Counted from the stretch's first letter, positions 53,146 to 62,516 are shown. The stretch is 64,000 bases of DNA from Halomonas binhaiensis (GCF_008329985.2 NZ_CP038437.2:744001-808000), one strand, 5' to 3'. Program-made: numbers and translations. Notes: generated by a model from the letters alone, not told the origin.

Positions 53146-53346
53146 GCCCTTAGTCGCGAGTTTCAGCAAGATTTTTCAGGCCCCCCATTCCACATTATCC
53201 AGTGAATAAAGGTCGTCGATAGTTGGGTGTGTCTGCAGCCAGCGCTATACTGCGCCCATGATCAATGAAATGAATGAAAAGATACTCGCGCGCCAGGGTG
53301 CCGGCGCCTGGTTCTCATCTCCGACACCGTCAAGGATGCCCGCCGC

Positions 53347-55866
53347 ATGACTCACTGGACGCTAGACAGCGACTCCTATGCCAGCCGCGAAGCTCACAAG
53401 TACGATAAACCCGCCCCTTCCCGTGAATATCTTCTTGGCCGCCTTGAGGACATCGGCAAGCCGATCACTCACGAGGCCATGAGTGATTTACTGGGGCTGG
53501 ATGATGAGGATCTGCGTGAAGCCGTACGTCGACGGCTTGCCGCCATGGAGCGTGATGGGCAGGTGCTGCGCAATCGTCGGGGCGCCTATGCGCTGATCGA
53601 CAAGCTCGATCTGATCAAAGGCAAAGTGCTGGGCCATCGTGATGGCTTTGGCTTTCTGCTTCGTGACGATGGCAAGAAACCCGATCTGGTAATGCCGCCG
53701 CGTCAGATGCGCCGGGTATTCCATGGCGACCATGTACTGGTGCGCGTCAGTGGTCGGGATCGCCGAGGACGCGATGAGGCCACCGTGGTAGAAGTTCTGG
53801 CTCGTAACACGCAGACGATCGTGGGTGTGTATCGAGAGAACACCTCCGAATTCGGCGTGCTGATCCCCGAGAATCTGCGTATCACCCAGGAAGTCATCAT
53901 CCCTCATAGTGCCTGTGGTGGGGCGCGCGATGGCCAGGTGGTCTCGGCACGTATCGTCAAGCAGCCGGACACCCGGGTACAGCCGGTGGGTGAAGTCGTC
54001 GAGGTGCTCGGCGAGCGTATGGATCCCGGTATGGAAATTGATATTGCCCTGCGCAGCTACGAGATTCCTGCGGAGTTTCCTCCGGAAGTCATGGATCAGA
54101 TCGCCTCCATGTCGGCGGAAGTGGCCGAACAAGACAAGCTGCATCGTGTGGACCTGCGTGACAAGCCTCTGGTGACGATCGACGACGAGACCGCCAAGGA
54201 CTTCGATGATGCGGTCTGCGCATACAAGACACGCTCTGGCAGTTGGAAGCTATTGGTGGCTATCGCCGATGTTTCTCATTATGTGCGTTCGAATAGTCCT
54301 CTCGACGAGGAAGCCATCGCCAGGGGCAACTCGGTGTACTTCCCGGGGCAGGTGGTGCCGATGCTGCCGGAGCTGCTGTCCAATGGCCTGTGCTCCCTTA
54401 ATCCGGGAGTGGACCGCCTGGCCATGGTCTGCGAGCTGAATATTTCCAAGAGCGGCAATATCAGTCGCTATCGTTTTTATGAAGCTGTGTTCCGCTCTCA
54501 TGCGCGCCTGACCTATAACAAGGTGGCGGCCATCCTTCAGGATGAAGGCGAGGAAGGTGAAGCGTTGCGCCGGGAGTACAAGGCCCTGGTGCCATCACTG
54601 AAGAACCTCTTCAGCCTGTACAAGCTGCTGCGCCAGGCGCGTACCGAGCGTGGGGCCATCGACTTCGAGACCACCGAAACGGCGATCCTCTTCAATGAGG
54701 AGCGCAAGATCGAAAAGATCGTGCCGCGTTCGCGCAACGATGCCCACAAGATTATTGAGGAGTGCATGCTTGCGGCTAACGTGGCTACGGCGCGTTTCCT
54801 CGACAAGCATGACTTGCCAGCGCTGTACCGCATTCATGAGGGGCCCAGTGCTGAGCGCCTGGACAAGCTGCGTCTGTTCCTCAATGAAATCGGCATGTCA
54901 CTTGGCGGGGGGGATGATCCTACGCCCCAGGATTATCGTGACCTGGCCGAGGCCATCAAGGATCGTGAAGACGCCGACATCATTCAGACGGTGATGCTGC
55001 GTTCCATGAGCCAGGCGGTGTATTCACCGCACAATGAAGGCCATTTCGGCCTGGCTTATCCGGCCTATGCCCACTTCACCTCGCCGATTCGTCGCTATCC
55101 GGATCTGCTGGTCCACCGCGCCATTCGTTCGGTCATTCGTGGGCCGCGCCAGACCAGTACGGTGCTGCGTGTCGATGGTGCTCCCGTAGAGCCGCCAAGC
55201 ACGTGGTGTCCTTACACCTTCGAGCAGATGCTGGAGCTGGGGGAGCACTGCTCGATGACGGAGCGCCGTGCTGACGATGCTACGCGCGATGTGGAAGGCT
55301 GGCTCAAGTGCGAGTTCATGTCCGACAAGCTTGGTGAGGTCTATGACGGCACCATTGCCTCTGTCACCCAGTTCGGTATCTTCGTGCGCCTTGACGAAGT
55401 CTATGTTGAAGGGCTGGTGCACGTTACCTCGTTGCCTTCGGATTATTACCATTACGAGCCGGAGAAGCATCGCCTCAAGGGGGAGCGTACCGGGATCAGT
55501 TATCGTCTTGGGGATGGTGTGACAGTGCAGGTGGCGCGGGTCGACCTGGACGAGCGCAAGATCGACTTTGAACTTACCGACGGGCAGCCCCGCCCCAGGC
55601 GCAAGCCTCGCAAGCGGCGCGGCTCAGAAGCGACTGTGGCGGATGGCAAGAGCAAATCGAGCACGCCTGCGAAATACTCCAGGCCCAGCAAGTCACGCCG
55701 AGGGAAAACTGCCCAGAGCGGAGTGGATAAAACTGCCCAGAGCGGGGTGGGAAAAGCCGCCCAGAGCGGGGTGGGTGAAACTGCCCAGAGTGATGCCGAT
55801 AAAGCCGCCAAGAGCGGTACTGAAAAGAAAACACGTCGGCGGCGGTCGCGTCGTAGCAAGAGGTAG
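53347..55866 (+). CDS. rnr: Ribonuclease R
   Basis: A processive 3'-5' exoribonuclease that degrades structured RNA and helps quality control of rRNA and tRNA. The 839 residues contain an N-terminal helix-turn-helix region (PITHEAMSDLLGLDDEDLREAVRRRL), cold-shock domains (GKVLGHRDGFGFLL), the RNB catalytic domain (VTIDDETAKDFDDAVCAY with the metal-binding Asp residues; AHFTSPIRRYPDLLVHRAI), an S1 domain (GEVYDGTIASVTQFGIFVRLDEVYVEGLVHV) and a basic tail. The tail contains an AQSGVxK-type 8-residue tandem repeat. The rlmB gene follows within 6 bases, a common arrangement. Confidence 0.96.
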   Translation: MTHWTLDSDSYASREAHKYDKPAPSREYLLGRLEDIGKPITHEAMSDLLGLDDEDLREAVRRRLAAMERDGQVLRNRRGAYALIDKLDLIKGKVLGHRDGFGFLLRDDGKKPDLVMPPRQMRRVFHGDHVLVRVSGRDRRGRDEATVVEVLARNTQTIVGVYRENTSEFGVLIPENLRITQEVIIPHSACGGARDGQVVSARIVKQPDTRVQPVGEVVEVLGERMDPGMEIDIALRSYEIPAEFPPEVMDQIASMSAEVAEQDKLHRVDLRDKPLVTIDDETAKDFDDAVCAYKTRSGSWKLLVAIADVSHYVRSNSPLDEEAIARGNSVYFPGQVVPMLPELLSNGLCSLNPGVDRLAMVCELNISKSGNISRYRFYEAVFRSHARLTYNKVAAILQDEGEEGEALRREYKALVPSLKNLFSLYKLLRQARTERGAIDFETTETAILFNEERKIEKIVPRSRNDAHKIIEECMLAANVATARFLDKHDLPALYRIHEGPSAERLDKLRLFLNEIGMSLGGGDDPTPQDYRDLAEAIKDREDADIIQTVMLRSMSQAVYSPHNEGHFGLAYPAYAHFTSPIRRYPDLLVHRAIRSVIRGPRQTSTVLRVDGAPVEPPSTWCPYTFEQMLELGEHCSMTERRADDATRDVEGWLKCEFMSDKLGEVYDGTIASVTQFGIFVRLDEVYVEGLVHVTSLPSDYYHYEPEKHRLKGERTGISYRLGDGVTVQVARVDLDERKIDFELTDGQPRPRRKPRKRRGSEATVADGKSKSSTPAKYSRPSKSRRGKTAQSGVDKTAQSGVGKAAQSGVGETAQSDADKAAKSGTEKKTRRRRSRRSKR
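55708..55830 (+). repeat. 24-bp tandem repeat in the RNase R tail
   Basis: Five units of eight codons encode variants of KTAQSGVG in the basic C-terminal tail (residues about 788-828). Middle units are nearly identical in DNA. Confidence 0.85.
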
Positions 55867-55871
55867 AGGCC

Positions 55872-56678
55872 GTGGCCAACAGTAACAAACGTCAACAGCA
55901 ACGTCGTCGAAGTGCTTCTCCGGCGACGCCCGGTGGACTTGACAGTGTATTTGGAGTGCATGCAGTGCGTGCCCTCATCGAGCGCGGAGAGTCTCCGCGT
56001 GAGGTATGGGTGCAGGATGGTGACGCAGAGCGTCGTCTGGCGGACTTGATCGATACGCTTCGTTCCCGAGGGGCACGAATACGCCATGTCCCACGCGATG
56101 AGCTGGATCGCCTGTCTCAGGGGGCATCTCATCAAGGGGTAGTGGCTTTTGTTCCCCCATTGGTGCCGGAGAGCGAAGAAGTCCTCTGGCATCAACTCAA
56201 GGCCTGGAAGCGTGACACACCTCCATTGTTGTTGATCCTTGATGGTGTCACCGATGTGCATAACGTTGGGGCATGCCTGCGTAGCGCTGATGCTGCCGGT
56301 GTGCATGGTGTCATTGTGCCCAAGGACCGCGCAGCTCCCTTGAATGCCACGGTGCGAAAAGTGGCCTGCGGGGCGGCCGAAAGTGTTCCTGTCTATCAGG
56401 TGACCAATCTGGCGCGTGCGCTGGCCAAGCTCAAGGACATGGGAGTATGGATCACGGGGACCGCCGGCGAGGCCGAAAGCAGTCTGTTCGAGGCTGATTT
56501 CAGTGGGCCTACGGCGCTGGTCATGGGGGCCGAAGGCAAGGGCATGCGGCGTTTGACCCGCGAGGCCTGTGACACCCTGGTCAAGCTGCCCATGGCGGGG
56601 CAGGTGTCGAGCTTGAACGTGTCGGTAGCTACAGGCATCTGCTTGTTCGAGGTGGTACGGCAGCGCTTGCCCCAATAG
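55872..56678 (+). CDS. rlmB: 23S rRNA (guanosine-2'-O-)-methyltransferase RlmB
   Basis: Methylates the 2'-O of G2251 in 23S rRNA. The 268 residues comprise a substrate-binding N domain (VFGVHAVRALIERGESPREVWV; SHQGVVAFVPP) and a SpoU-type knotted methyltransferase domain with motifs LILDGVTDVHNVGACLRSADAAG, LVMGAEGKGMRRL and LPMAGQVSSLNVSVATGICLFEV. The start is GTG at 55872, just after the rnr stop. Confidence 0.95.
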   Translation: MANSNKRQQQRRRSASPATPGGLDSVFGVHAVRALIERGESPREVWVQDGDAERRLADLIDTLRSRGARIRHVPRDELDRLSQGASHQGVVAFVPPLVPESEEVLWHQLKAWKRDTPPLLLILDGVTDVHNVGACLRSADAAGVHGVIVPKDRAAPLNATVRKVACGAAESVPVYQVTNLARALAKLKDMGVWITGTAGEAESSLFEADFSGPTALVMGAEGKGMRRLTREACDTLVKLPMAGQVSSLNVSVATGICLFEVVRQRLPQ

Positions 56679-56695
56679 GGGCGCTCCTATAGAAT
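56667..56695 (+). promoter_or_regulatory. Promoter of the rpsF operon
   Basis: TTGCCC, a 17-base spacer and TAGAAT (56690-56695) lie at the end of rlmB, about 110 bases upstream of rpsF. Confidence 0.6.
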
Positions 56696-56699
56696 ACTT

Positions 56700-56739
56700 G
56701 CGCCCGTGCGTCCTGCGCGGGCGCGTCCGTATACGGACG
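56700..56739 (+). promoter_or_regulatory. Structured rpsF leader (candidate S6:S18 autoregulatory RNA)
   Basis: Two adjacent hairpins are visible: GCGCCCG/CGGGCGC (56700-56724) and the perfect palindrome CGTCCGTATACGGACG (56724-56739). In many bacteria the rpsF leader binds S6:S18 for feedback control. Whether this leader has the needed CCG-containing bulge was not established. Confidence 0.4.
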
Positions 56740-56815
56740 TTGCTTTTATAACTTTAGGCAATAGCCCGAGAAGCTGCGATGCGTCCATCCGGACCAGAGT
56801 GAGCAGGTTCCGGCC

Positions 56816-57127
56816 ATGGTCGAGCGCTACACCAGCATCGTGACCGAGAATGCCGGTACTGTTCATCGTCTCGAGGATTGGGGCCGTCGTCACCTGGCTT
56901 ACCCGATCAACAAGATCCACAAGGCTCACTACGTGCTGATGAACGTTGAAGCCAGCGGCGAGACTATCGAGGAAATCGAGAACATCTTCCGCTTCAACGA
57001 TGCCATCATTCGTAGCTTGGTGGTGCGCTGCAAGGAAGCCATCACTGAAGCGTCTCCGATGATGAAACCGGTGGAAGAGAAGCGTGCCCGTCGCGAAGAA
57101 AAGCCGCGCACCGCTGAATCCGCCTAA
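56816..57127 (+). CDS. rpsF: 30S ribosomal protein S6, N-terminally disrupted
   Basis: The frame encodes S6 from [25 protein letters not shown] through [19 protein letters not shown] to a C-terminal tail. The codons just before it still spell [11 protein letters not shown] in the same frame, which in normal S6 follows MRHYEIVFL. The natural start is seen at 56779 (ATGCG), but about 23 bases that should encode RHYEIVFL are missing. From that ATG translation shifts frame and stops within eight codons. The 103-residue product from ATG 56816 would lack the first beta strand. S6 binds 16S rRNA with S18 (encoded next) and is not essential in E. coli. A real deletion or a sequence error are both possible. 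Confidence 0.85.
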   Translation: MVERYTSIVTENAGTVHRLEDWGRRHLAYPINKIHKAHYVLMNVEASGETIEEIENIFRFNDAIIRSLVVRCKEAITEASPMMKPVEEKRARREEKPRTAESA

Positions 57128-57159
57128 GTCGCTCATCGCACGTTATAAGGAGTCTACCC

Positions 57160-57387
57160 ATGGCACGTTTTTTCCGTCGCCGTAAGTTCTGCCGTTTCAC
57201 CGCTGAAGGCGTGAAGCAGATCGACTACAAGGATCTGGACACGCTCAAGGCCTACATCACCGAGACCGGCAAGATCGTTCCCAGCCGTATCACCGGTACC
57301 AAGGCCCGTTATCAGCGCCAGCTGTCTACCGCGATCAAGCGCGCTCGCTATCTGGCTCTGCTGCCCTATACCGATAGCCACCAGTAA
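57160..57387 (+). CDS. rpsR: 30S ribosomal protein S18
   Basis: A complete 75-residue S18: [13 protein letters not shown] followed by [35 protein letters not shown] and [16 protein letters not shown]. It binds the 30S platform beside S6. AAGGAG precedes the ATG. Between rpsF and the membrane protein gene. Confidence 0.97.
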   Translation: MARFFRRRKFCRFTAEGVKQIDYKDLDTLKAYITETGKIVPSRITGTKARYQRQLSTAIKRARYLALLPYTDSHQ

Positions 57388-57397
57388 GCGTTAGTCG

Positions 57398-58249
57398 ATG
57401 CTTGCTATCGCGCGATGGGCGATGAAGGGCGCGCCTCAGGCTGCTCTGGTCGCTTTGCTGGCTTCTGCAATTCCGTGGCTGTTCTGGTTCGGCAGCGCCA
57501 TTGCCGCTTTGGTCACTTTGCGGCGCGGCATGTCCTCCGGACTTCCTGTCATTGCCGCAGCAGCCATTCCTGCGGGATGGTGGTGGACCCAGGGTGATCC
57601 GATTCCCTTGGCAACCACGCTGCTGGCAATACTGATGGCCATTGTGCTGCGCTCTCGCATGCGCTGGGGCGAGGCACTCATCGTCGGCGCCCTGGCAGGT
57701 GCAGTGATGATTCAGCTGGGAGTGTTCTTGCCTCGGGCAGACACGGCCATGCTGCTGGAAGAATTGCGTCAGAGCTCTACTGAGCTCAGCGCGTTTCTTG
57801 ATGATCTGGCTGCCAGTGGCGTCGATGCCAAGACGCTGGCGGAGTTGCTGATCAGCGGTGTTACAGGGCTGGTAGTCATGCTGGCTGCTGTGGCATGCCT
57901 GGTGCTGGCACGTAGCTGGCAAGCAGGGCTCTACAACCCGGGCGGTTTCCGGGAAGAGTTCCATGCATTGCGCCTCAGCATTCGGGAACTGGTGTTCCTG
58001 GTGGTATTGCTGGTCGCAGGTGCTGTGCTGGGGCTACCAGGGTTGGGCATGCTGGCCTGGATACCGCTGCTGATGGCAGGCATTGGACTGATACACGGTG
58101 TGGTTGGACGTAAGGGGATGAACGGGTTGTGGCTGGTCGCGTTCTATGTGCTGCTGATCACCACCTGGCCCATGATTCTCATCGTGCTGGTCGTGGCCAT
58201 GATTGACACCTTCGCGGATTTTCGCAGGCGTCTGGGCCACGACAACTGA
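57398..58249 (+). CDS. Integral membrane protein of the rpsR-rplI intergene (YybS/DUF2232-like)
   Basis: A 283-residue protein with about seven to eight hydrophobic segments (for example [54 protein letters not shown] and [16 protein letters not shown]). Membrane proteins of this kind are found between rpsR and rplI in Pseudomonas and relatives. The polar loop [21 protein letters not shown] lies between membrane segments. Function unknown. Confidence 0.85.
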   Translation: MLAIARWAMKGAPQAALVALLASAIPWLFWFGSAIAALVTLRRGMSSGLPVIAAAAIPAGWWWTQGDPIPLATTLLAILMAIVLRSRMRWGEALIVGALAGAVMIQLGVFLPRADTAMLLEELRQSSTELSAFLDDLAASGVDAKTLAELLISGVTGLVVMLAAVACLVLARSWQAGLYNPGGFREEFHALRLSIRELVFLVVLLVAGAVLGLPGLGMLAWIPLLMAGIGLIHGVVGRKGMNGLWLVAFYVLLITTWPMILIVLVVAMIDTFADFRRRLGHDN

Positions 58250-58264
58250 TAAGAGGTTTACGAG

Positions 58265-58601
58265 ATGGAAGTCATTCTGCTCGACAACATTGGCAAGCTG
58301 GGCGGTCTTGGTGACAAGGTCACCGTCAAGCCTGGTTATGGCCGTAACTACTTGGTTTGGCCCAGCCTTGAAGCTCAGGCTGCTGCCTGAGCTGCCGGTT
58401 GCTGGCGACGAAGGCAAGCTGTTCGGTTCCATCGGTCCGCGTGATCTGGCAGAAGCCATTTCCAGCGCCGGGCTCGAAGTGGCCAAGAGCGAAGTGCGCA
58501 TGCCGGAAGGTCCGATTCGCCAGACTGGCGAGTACGACATCGTCCTGCACCTGCACGCTGAAGTCGATGCCACCGTTCGTGTAGTGGTTGTTGCCGAGTA
58601 A
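58265..58601 (+). pseudogene. rplI: 50S ribosomal protein L9, internally deleted and frameshifted
   Basis: The first 31 codons are normal L9 ([20 protein letters not shown] to GRNYLV). Then only 43 bases remain before [19 protein letters not shown], where E. coli L9 has about 156 bases (52 codons). The remnant LEAQAAA from the connecting helix survives in frame with the N terminus, which then stops at 58388-58390. The C-terminal domain continues in another frame to VVVVAE and a stop at 58601. About 113 bases are missing, which is not a multiple of three. L9 is dispensable in E. coli. As with rpsF, true decay and sequence or assembly error cannot be told apart here. Confidence 0.85.
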
Positions 58602-58624
58602 GGCAAGCCTCGTTCACGATGGTG

Positions 58625-58661
58625 CAAAGGGCGCGGGAGTTTCTCTCGCGCCCTTTGTTTT
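58625..58661 (+). terminator. Terminator of the rpsF-rpsR-rplI operon
   Basis: CAAAGGGCGCGGGAG paired with CTCTCGCGCCCTTTG and followed by TTTT. Confidence 0.85.
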
Positions 58662-58993
58662 GTGCATTTTATGAACCGCTTTCATATCCCTCTGATGAAG
58701 TTCTTCCCGGTTTTATCTTGGCGCTGTTTTCACCACTTCCAGCGCGCCAGGCCATCTTGATCGGTCTCTCCTGTCATTTTGTATATTTTGTTTGTTTTAT
58801 ATTAATGCCTATTTATCAGGCCTCTCGGTGCCGGGGGTGGGTGCAGAATCAAGCATTTGCGACCAAAGTATAGCTGCTTGGTATTAGCAACCTAAGTAGA
58901 TTGCCCCCTGCTCGTGGACTGGGCCAATCACTGCCCAGTATCTTTCACGCCGTCTGCACGTATCGAGCGGCGGCCGTCTCAGAGGGTGCCTGG
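58662..58993 (+). other. Intergenic region upstream of cstA-like gene
   Basis: About 330 bases, locally AT-rich around 58780-58810. I see no supported gene or clear operator. Confidence 0.4.
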
Positions 58994-60466
58994 ATGATTA
59001 CCTTCATCACCGCAATCCTGCTTCTGGTTGTGGGCTATTTCACTTATGGCAAGTTCGTGGAACGTGTTTTCGTCACGGACCGCAAGAGACCCACTCCGGC
59101 GTTTACGATGCGCGACGATGTCGATTACCTGCCGATGAACTCTGCGCGCAACTCTCTGATCCAGCTTTTGAACATTGCGGGTGTTGGTCCTATTTTCGGG
59201 CCGATTCTGGGGGCGCTCTACGGGCCAGTCGCTTTTCTGTGGATTGTCATTGGCTGCATTTTTGCCGGTGCCGTTCACGACTATCTGACTGGCATGATCT
59301 CGATCCGTAACCACGGTGCTCACTTGCCTCAGCTGGCCGGCAAGTTCCTGGGCAAGACCATGAAGCATGTGGTCAATGGTTTTGCGGTTCTGTTATTGCT
59401 GCTGGTGGGAACTGTCTTCGTGACGTCGCCTGCTGCCTTGCTGCAAAGCATGACACCTTTCTCCCTGACGCTGATCATTGGCGCCATCTTCGCCTATTAC
59501 CTGTTGGCAACGCTGCTGCCCATCGACAAGATCATCGGACGCATCTATCCGTACTTCGGTGCTTTGTTACTGATTAGTGCGGCAGGCATCGGTATCGGTC
59601 TCGTAGTGACGGGAGCTCCAATTCCTGAGCTGTCACTGCAGAACATGCACCCTGAAGGTGCTCCTATCTTTCCGCTGCTGTTCCTGACGATTTCCTGCGG
59701 TGCCTTGTCCGGCTTTCATGCAACACAGACGCCCATCATTTCGCGTACCACCGAGAATGAAGACAACGGTCGCAAGATCTTTTACGGCATGATGATCGCT
59801 GAAGGGATCATCGCGATGATCTGGGCTGCTGCGGCGATGAGCCTGTTCCATGGCGATCATAGCCTGTCGGCCGTGCTGGCAGCAGGTGGTCCTGCTGCGG
59901 TGGTCAGTGAGGTTTCCATCTCCATGCTGGGCGCCATTGGCGGCACGCTTGCAATACTGGGCGTCATCGTGCTGCCGATCACCTCTGGTGATACGGCCTT
60001 CCGCAGTGCGCGGATGATCATTGCCGACTATCTCAAGATCGACCAGAAGCCTCTGGTCAAGCGCTTGATGGTAGCGGCTCCTTTGTTCGTGGCTTCCTAT
60101 GCGCTGACCCATATCGACTTCACCCTGCTGTGGCGCTACTTCTCCTGGGCCAACCAGACGACAGCTGTCATCGCCTTGTGGGTCGGTACCATGTACCTGG
60201 TGCTGGCGCGCAAGCCTCACCTGATCACCTCTATCCCTGCCGTGTTCATGACCATGGCGACCTTCACCTACCTGGCCTATGCGCCGATTGGCTTTGGCCT
60301 GTCGTTGCAGGTCAGTTATGTGGTGGCCGCACTTGGCACGCTGCTGTGTATCGCCTTGTTCATGAAGCGCGTGCGTCGCTTGAGTGGTGGCATCTTCGCC
60401 GTGGATGAACCTGCACAGCCTCCTCGTGATTCTCTGAAAGGCTCTGAGCTATCGACTGCCAACTGA
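58994..60466 (+). CDS. cstA: Carbon starvation protein CstA family transporter
   Basis: A 490-residue inner membrane protein of the CstA family, whose E. coli members take up peptides or pyruvate. It begins MITFITAILLLVVGYFTYGKFVERVF and contains FGPILGALYGPVAFLWIVIGCIFAGAVHDYLTGMISIRNHGAHLP, ISCGALSGFHATQTPIISRT and ITSGDTAFRSARMIIADYL, all family hallmarks. It is the short form, without the extra C-terminal part of E. coli CstA. GAGGG precedes the ATG at 58994; the upstream in-frame extension is unlikely. Single gene between two terminators. Confidence 0.93.
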   Translation: MITFITAILLLVVGYFTYGKFVERVFVTDRKRPTPAFTMRDDVDYLPMNSARNSLIQLLNIAGVGPIFGPILGALYGPVAFLWIVIGCIFAGAVHDYLTGMISIRNHGAHLPQLAGKFLGKTMKHVVNGFAVLLLLLVGTVFVTSPAALLQSMTPFSLTLIIGAIFAYYLLATLLPIDKIIGRIYPYFGALLLISAAGIGIGLVVTGAPIPELSLQNMHPEGAPIFPLLFLTISCGALSGFHATQTPIISRTTENEDNGRKIFYGMMIAEGIIAMIWAAAAMSLFHGDHSLSAVLAAGGPAAVVSEVSISMLGAIGGTLAILGVIVLPITSGDTAFRSARMIIADYLKIDQKPLVKRLMVAAPLFVASYALTHIDFTLLWRYFSWANQTTAVIALWVGTMYLVLARKPHLITSIPAVFMTMATFTYLAYAPIGFGLSLQVSYVVAALGTLLCIALFMKRVRRLSGGIFAVDEPAQPPRDSLKGSELSTAN

Positions 60467-60490
60467 TATTGCGTAGGGAGTCACGGAGTC

Positions 60491-60520
60491 AAACCCTCTG
60501 CCTTGTGGCAGAGGGTTTTT
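60491..60520 (+). terminator. Terminator of the cstA-like gene
   Basis: AAACCCTCTGCC-TTGT-GGCAGAGGGTTTTT. Confidence 0.93.
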
Positions 60521-60604
60521 GCGTTTTCGGGCGAGAGAGGCTCGCTTCGGGTAGAATGAGCCAGCCCGAATTTTTCCGTTTGTCATCGCCAAGGTAATGA
60601 GTGC

Positions 60605-61993
60605 ATGAGTGAGGTCCAGGAACTCGACCAGGAAGCCGCTGCGCTGAAGGTACCGCCACATTCTCTCGAAGCCGAGCAGTCAGTGCTCGGAGGCTTGATG
60701 CTCGACAACCAAGCTTGGGATGGTATCGCCGATCGCCTGGCTGCTGGTGATTTCTATCGTTACGAGCATCGTCTGATTTTCAACGCCATGGTGGCGCTGG
60801 CGGAAGGCAGTCAACCTTTGGATGTGGTGACTCTGTCGGAAGCTCTGGAGGCGCGAGACCAGTTGGACACGGTGGGAGGTCTGGCGTATCTGGCGGAACT
60901 GGCGCGAAATACCCCCTCAGCGAGCAACATACGCGCTTATGGCGACATCGTTCGCGAGCGAGCGACATTACGCAAGTTGATTCAGGCCGCCAATCAGATC
61001 GCAGAAAGTGCTTTCGCCCCCAATGGCCGAGGCTCCGATGAGCTGGTCAACGAAGCCGAGCGTCTGGTGTTCCAGATCAGCGAGGATCGTCCCAAGGCGG
61101 GAGGGCCGATCGGCATGAGTGAACTGCTGACCAAGGCGGTCGACCGCATTGATGAGCTGTTCAACATGAAGGGGGCGATGACGGGGTTGTCCACGGGGTT
61201 CCGCGATCTTGATGAAATGACATCCGGCCTTCAGCCTTCGGATCTGGTTATCGTCGCTGGACGTCCTTCGATGGGCAAGACGACCTTTGCCATGAATCTG
61301 GTGGAACATGCCGTGGTATCCAGCGACAGGCCGGTCGTCGTGTTTTCCATGGAGATGCCGGCGGAATCCATCATGCTCAGGATGCTGTCATCCCTGGGGC
61401 GTATCGACCAGACACGAGTACGTAGTGGCCAGTTGGAAGATGAAGATTGGCCGCGCCTGACGTCTGCGGTCAACCTGCTCAAGGACAAGCAGCTCTTCAT
61501 CGACGATACCGCCGCGTTGTCTCCCAATGAGATGCGCTCCCGGGTACGGCGGATCGTGCGTGAGCATGGCAACCTGGCCATGATCATGATCGACTACCTG
61601 CAGTTGATGCAGGTACCTGGCTTCTCCGAGAACCGTACCGGTGAAATCTCCGAGATCTCTCGTTCTCTCAAGGGATTGGCCAAGGAGTTCGCATGCCCGG
61701 TGATTGCGCTTTCCCAGCTTAACCGCTCGCTCGAGCAGCGTCCCAACAAGCGCCCGGTAATGTCTGACCTGCGGGAATCTGGCGCTATTGAGCAGGATGC
61801 TGACTTGATTGGTTTCGTCTATCGCGATGAGGTCTACAATCCGGATAATCCCGATAACAAGGGACTGGCGGAATTCATCATCGGTAAGCAGCGTAATGGC
61901 CCGATCGGGGCTGTGCACATGGCCTTCATCGGTAAGTACACTCGTTTTGAAGACTTGGCGCCGGATGCGTATGGCGATACCTTCGGCGAGTAA
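60605..61993 (+). CDS. dnaB: Replicative DNA helicase DnaB
   Basis: The hexameric 5'-3' helicase of the replication fork. The 462 residues contain the N-terminal primase-interaction domain (KVPPHSLEAEQSVLGGLML), the linker, and the RecA-like domain with Walker A AGRPSMGKTTFAMNL, Walker B MIMIDYLQLM and the arginine-finger region LRESGAIEQDADLIGFVYRDE. Length is normal and no intein is present. Confidence 0.97.
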   Translation: MSEVQELDQEAAALKVPPHSLEAEQSVLGGLMLDNQAWDGIADRLAAGDFYRYEHRLIFNAMVALAEGSQPLDVVTLSEALEARDQLDTVGGLAYLAELARNTPSASNIRAYGDIVRERATLRKLIQAANQIAESAFAPNGRGSDELVNEAERLVFQISEDRPKAGGPIGMSELLTKAVDRIDELFNMKGAMTGLSTGFRDLDEMTSGLQPSDLVIVAGRPSMGKTTFAMNLVEHAVVSSDRPVVVFSMEMPAESIMLRMLSSLGRIDQTRVRSGQLEDEDWPRLTSAVNLLKDKQLFIDDTAALSPNEMRSRVRRIVREHGNLAMIMIDYLQLMQVPGFSENRTGEISEISRSLKGLAKEFACPVIALSQLNRSLEQRPNKRPVMSDLRESGAIEQDADLIGFVYRDEVYNPDNPDNKGLAEFIIGKQRNGPIGAVHMAFIGKYTRFEDLAPDAYGDTFGE

Positions 61994-62092
61994 GAGGTAA
62001 CCTCGTTCTTGAAAGGCTGCATTGCGCATTGTGCACAGGATCGTATAATCCCGCTCCTTTCCTTTTTCCCACCCAATCTGGAGGTTTATCCC

Positions 62093-62386
62093 ATGGCAGG
62101 CGGATTTCGACGCGGTAACCGGCAGCGCGCGCCCAAACTGGAGGCCCGTGGAGTATTGGCGTCTGCGGAAAGAGAAGGGCCTTTCAAAGAATGGCTGGGC
62201 ATGCCTGACCTGTATCGCTATCACCTGGTGGTAGACGGTGTCGATTACAGCTATCAGACGGAAGATGCTGAACTCCCCGTACAAGTCGGCGACAAGGTCG
62301 TGTTTCGCTACAAGGAAACCAAAGCGGGCAAGTGGGTCGACCGCAATTCTCTGGGCAAGGCAATTGATCCTTCGGAGTATCAGTAA
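62093..62386 (+). CDS. Small conserved hypothetical protein
   Basis: A 97-residue protein that I cannot assign. The N terminus is basic (MAGGFRRGNRQRAPKLEARG), followed by LYRYHLVVDGVDYSYQTED, VQVGDKVVFRYKETKAGKWVDRNSLGKAIDP, suggesting a small beta-rich, perhaps nucleic-acid-binding domain. GGAGG precedes the ATG at 62093 with ideal spacing, which supports translation; an in-frame upstream start at 62009 is unlikely. Confidence 0.8.
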   Translation: MAGGFRRGNRQRAPKLEARGVLASAEREGPFKEWLGMPDLYRYHLVVDGVDYSYQTEDAELPVQVGDKVVFRYKETKAGKWVDRNSLGKAIDPSEYQ

Positions 62387-62516
62387 CCCGAGGCCAGATA
62401 ATTTCTCTTGCTCATGACCTGCATCAACAGCCTTGATGTCATTGTTCTGTCACTCTGCAGCTCTAGTCTGTACGCCAGGCTAAAAGACGAGAACAGCGAA
62501 AAGTAAGGTGATGGAC

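Noticed and set aside
53258..53350. 30-codon frame (MINEMNEKILARQGAG...) overlapping the rnr start as ATGA
   Set aside because: Could be a leader peptide, but there is no clear ribosome-binding site or conservation evidence.
58619..58873. 84-codon frame after rplI
   Set aside because: It begins inside the operon terminator and has no start signals.
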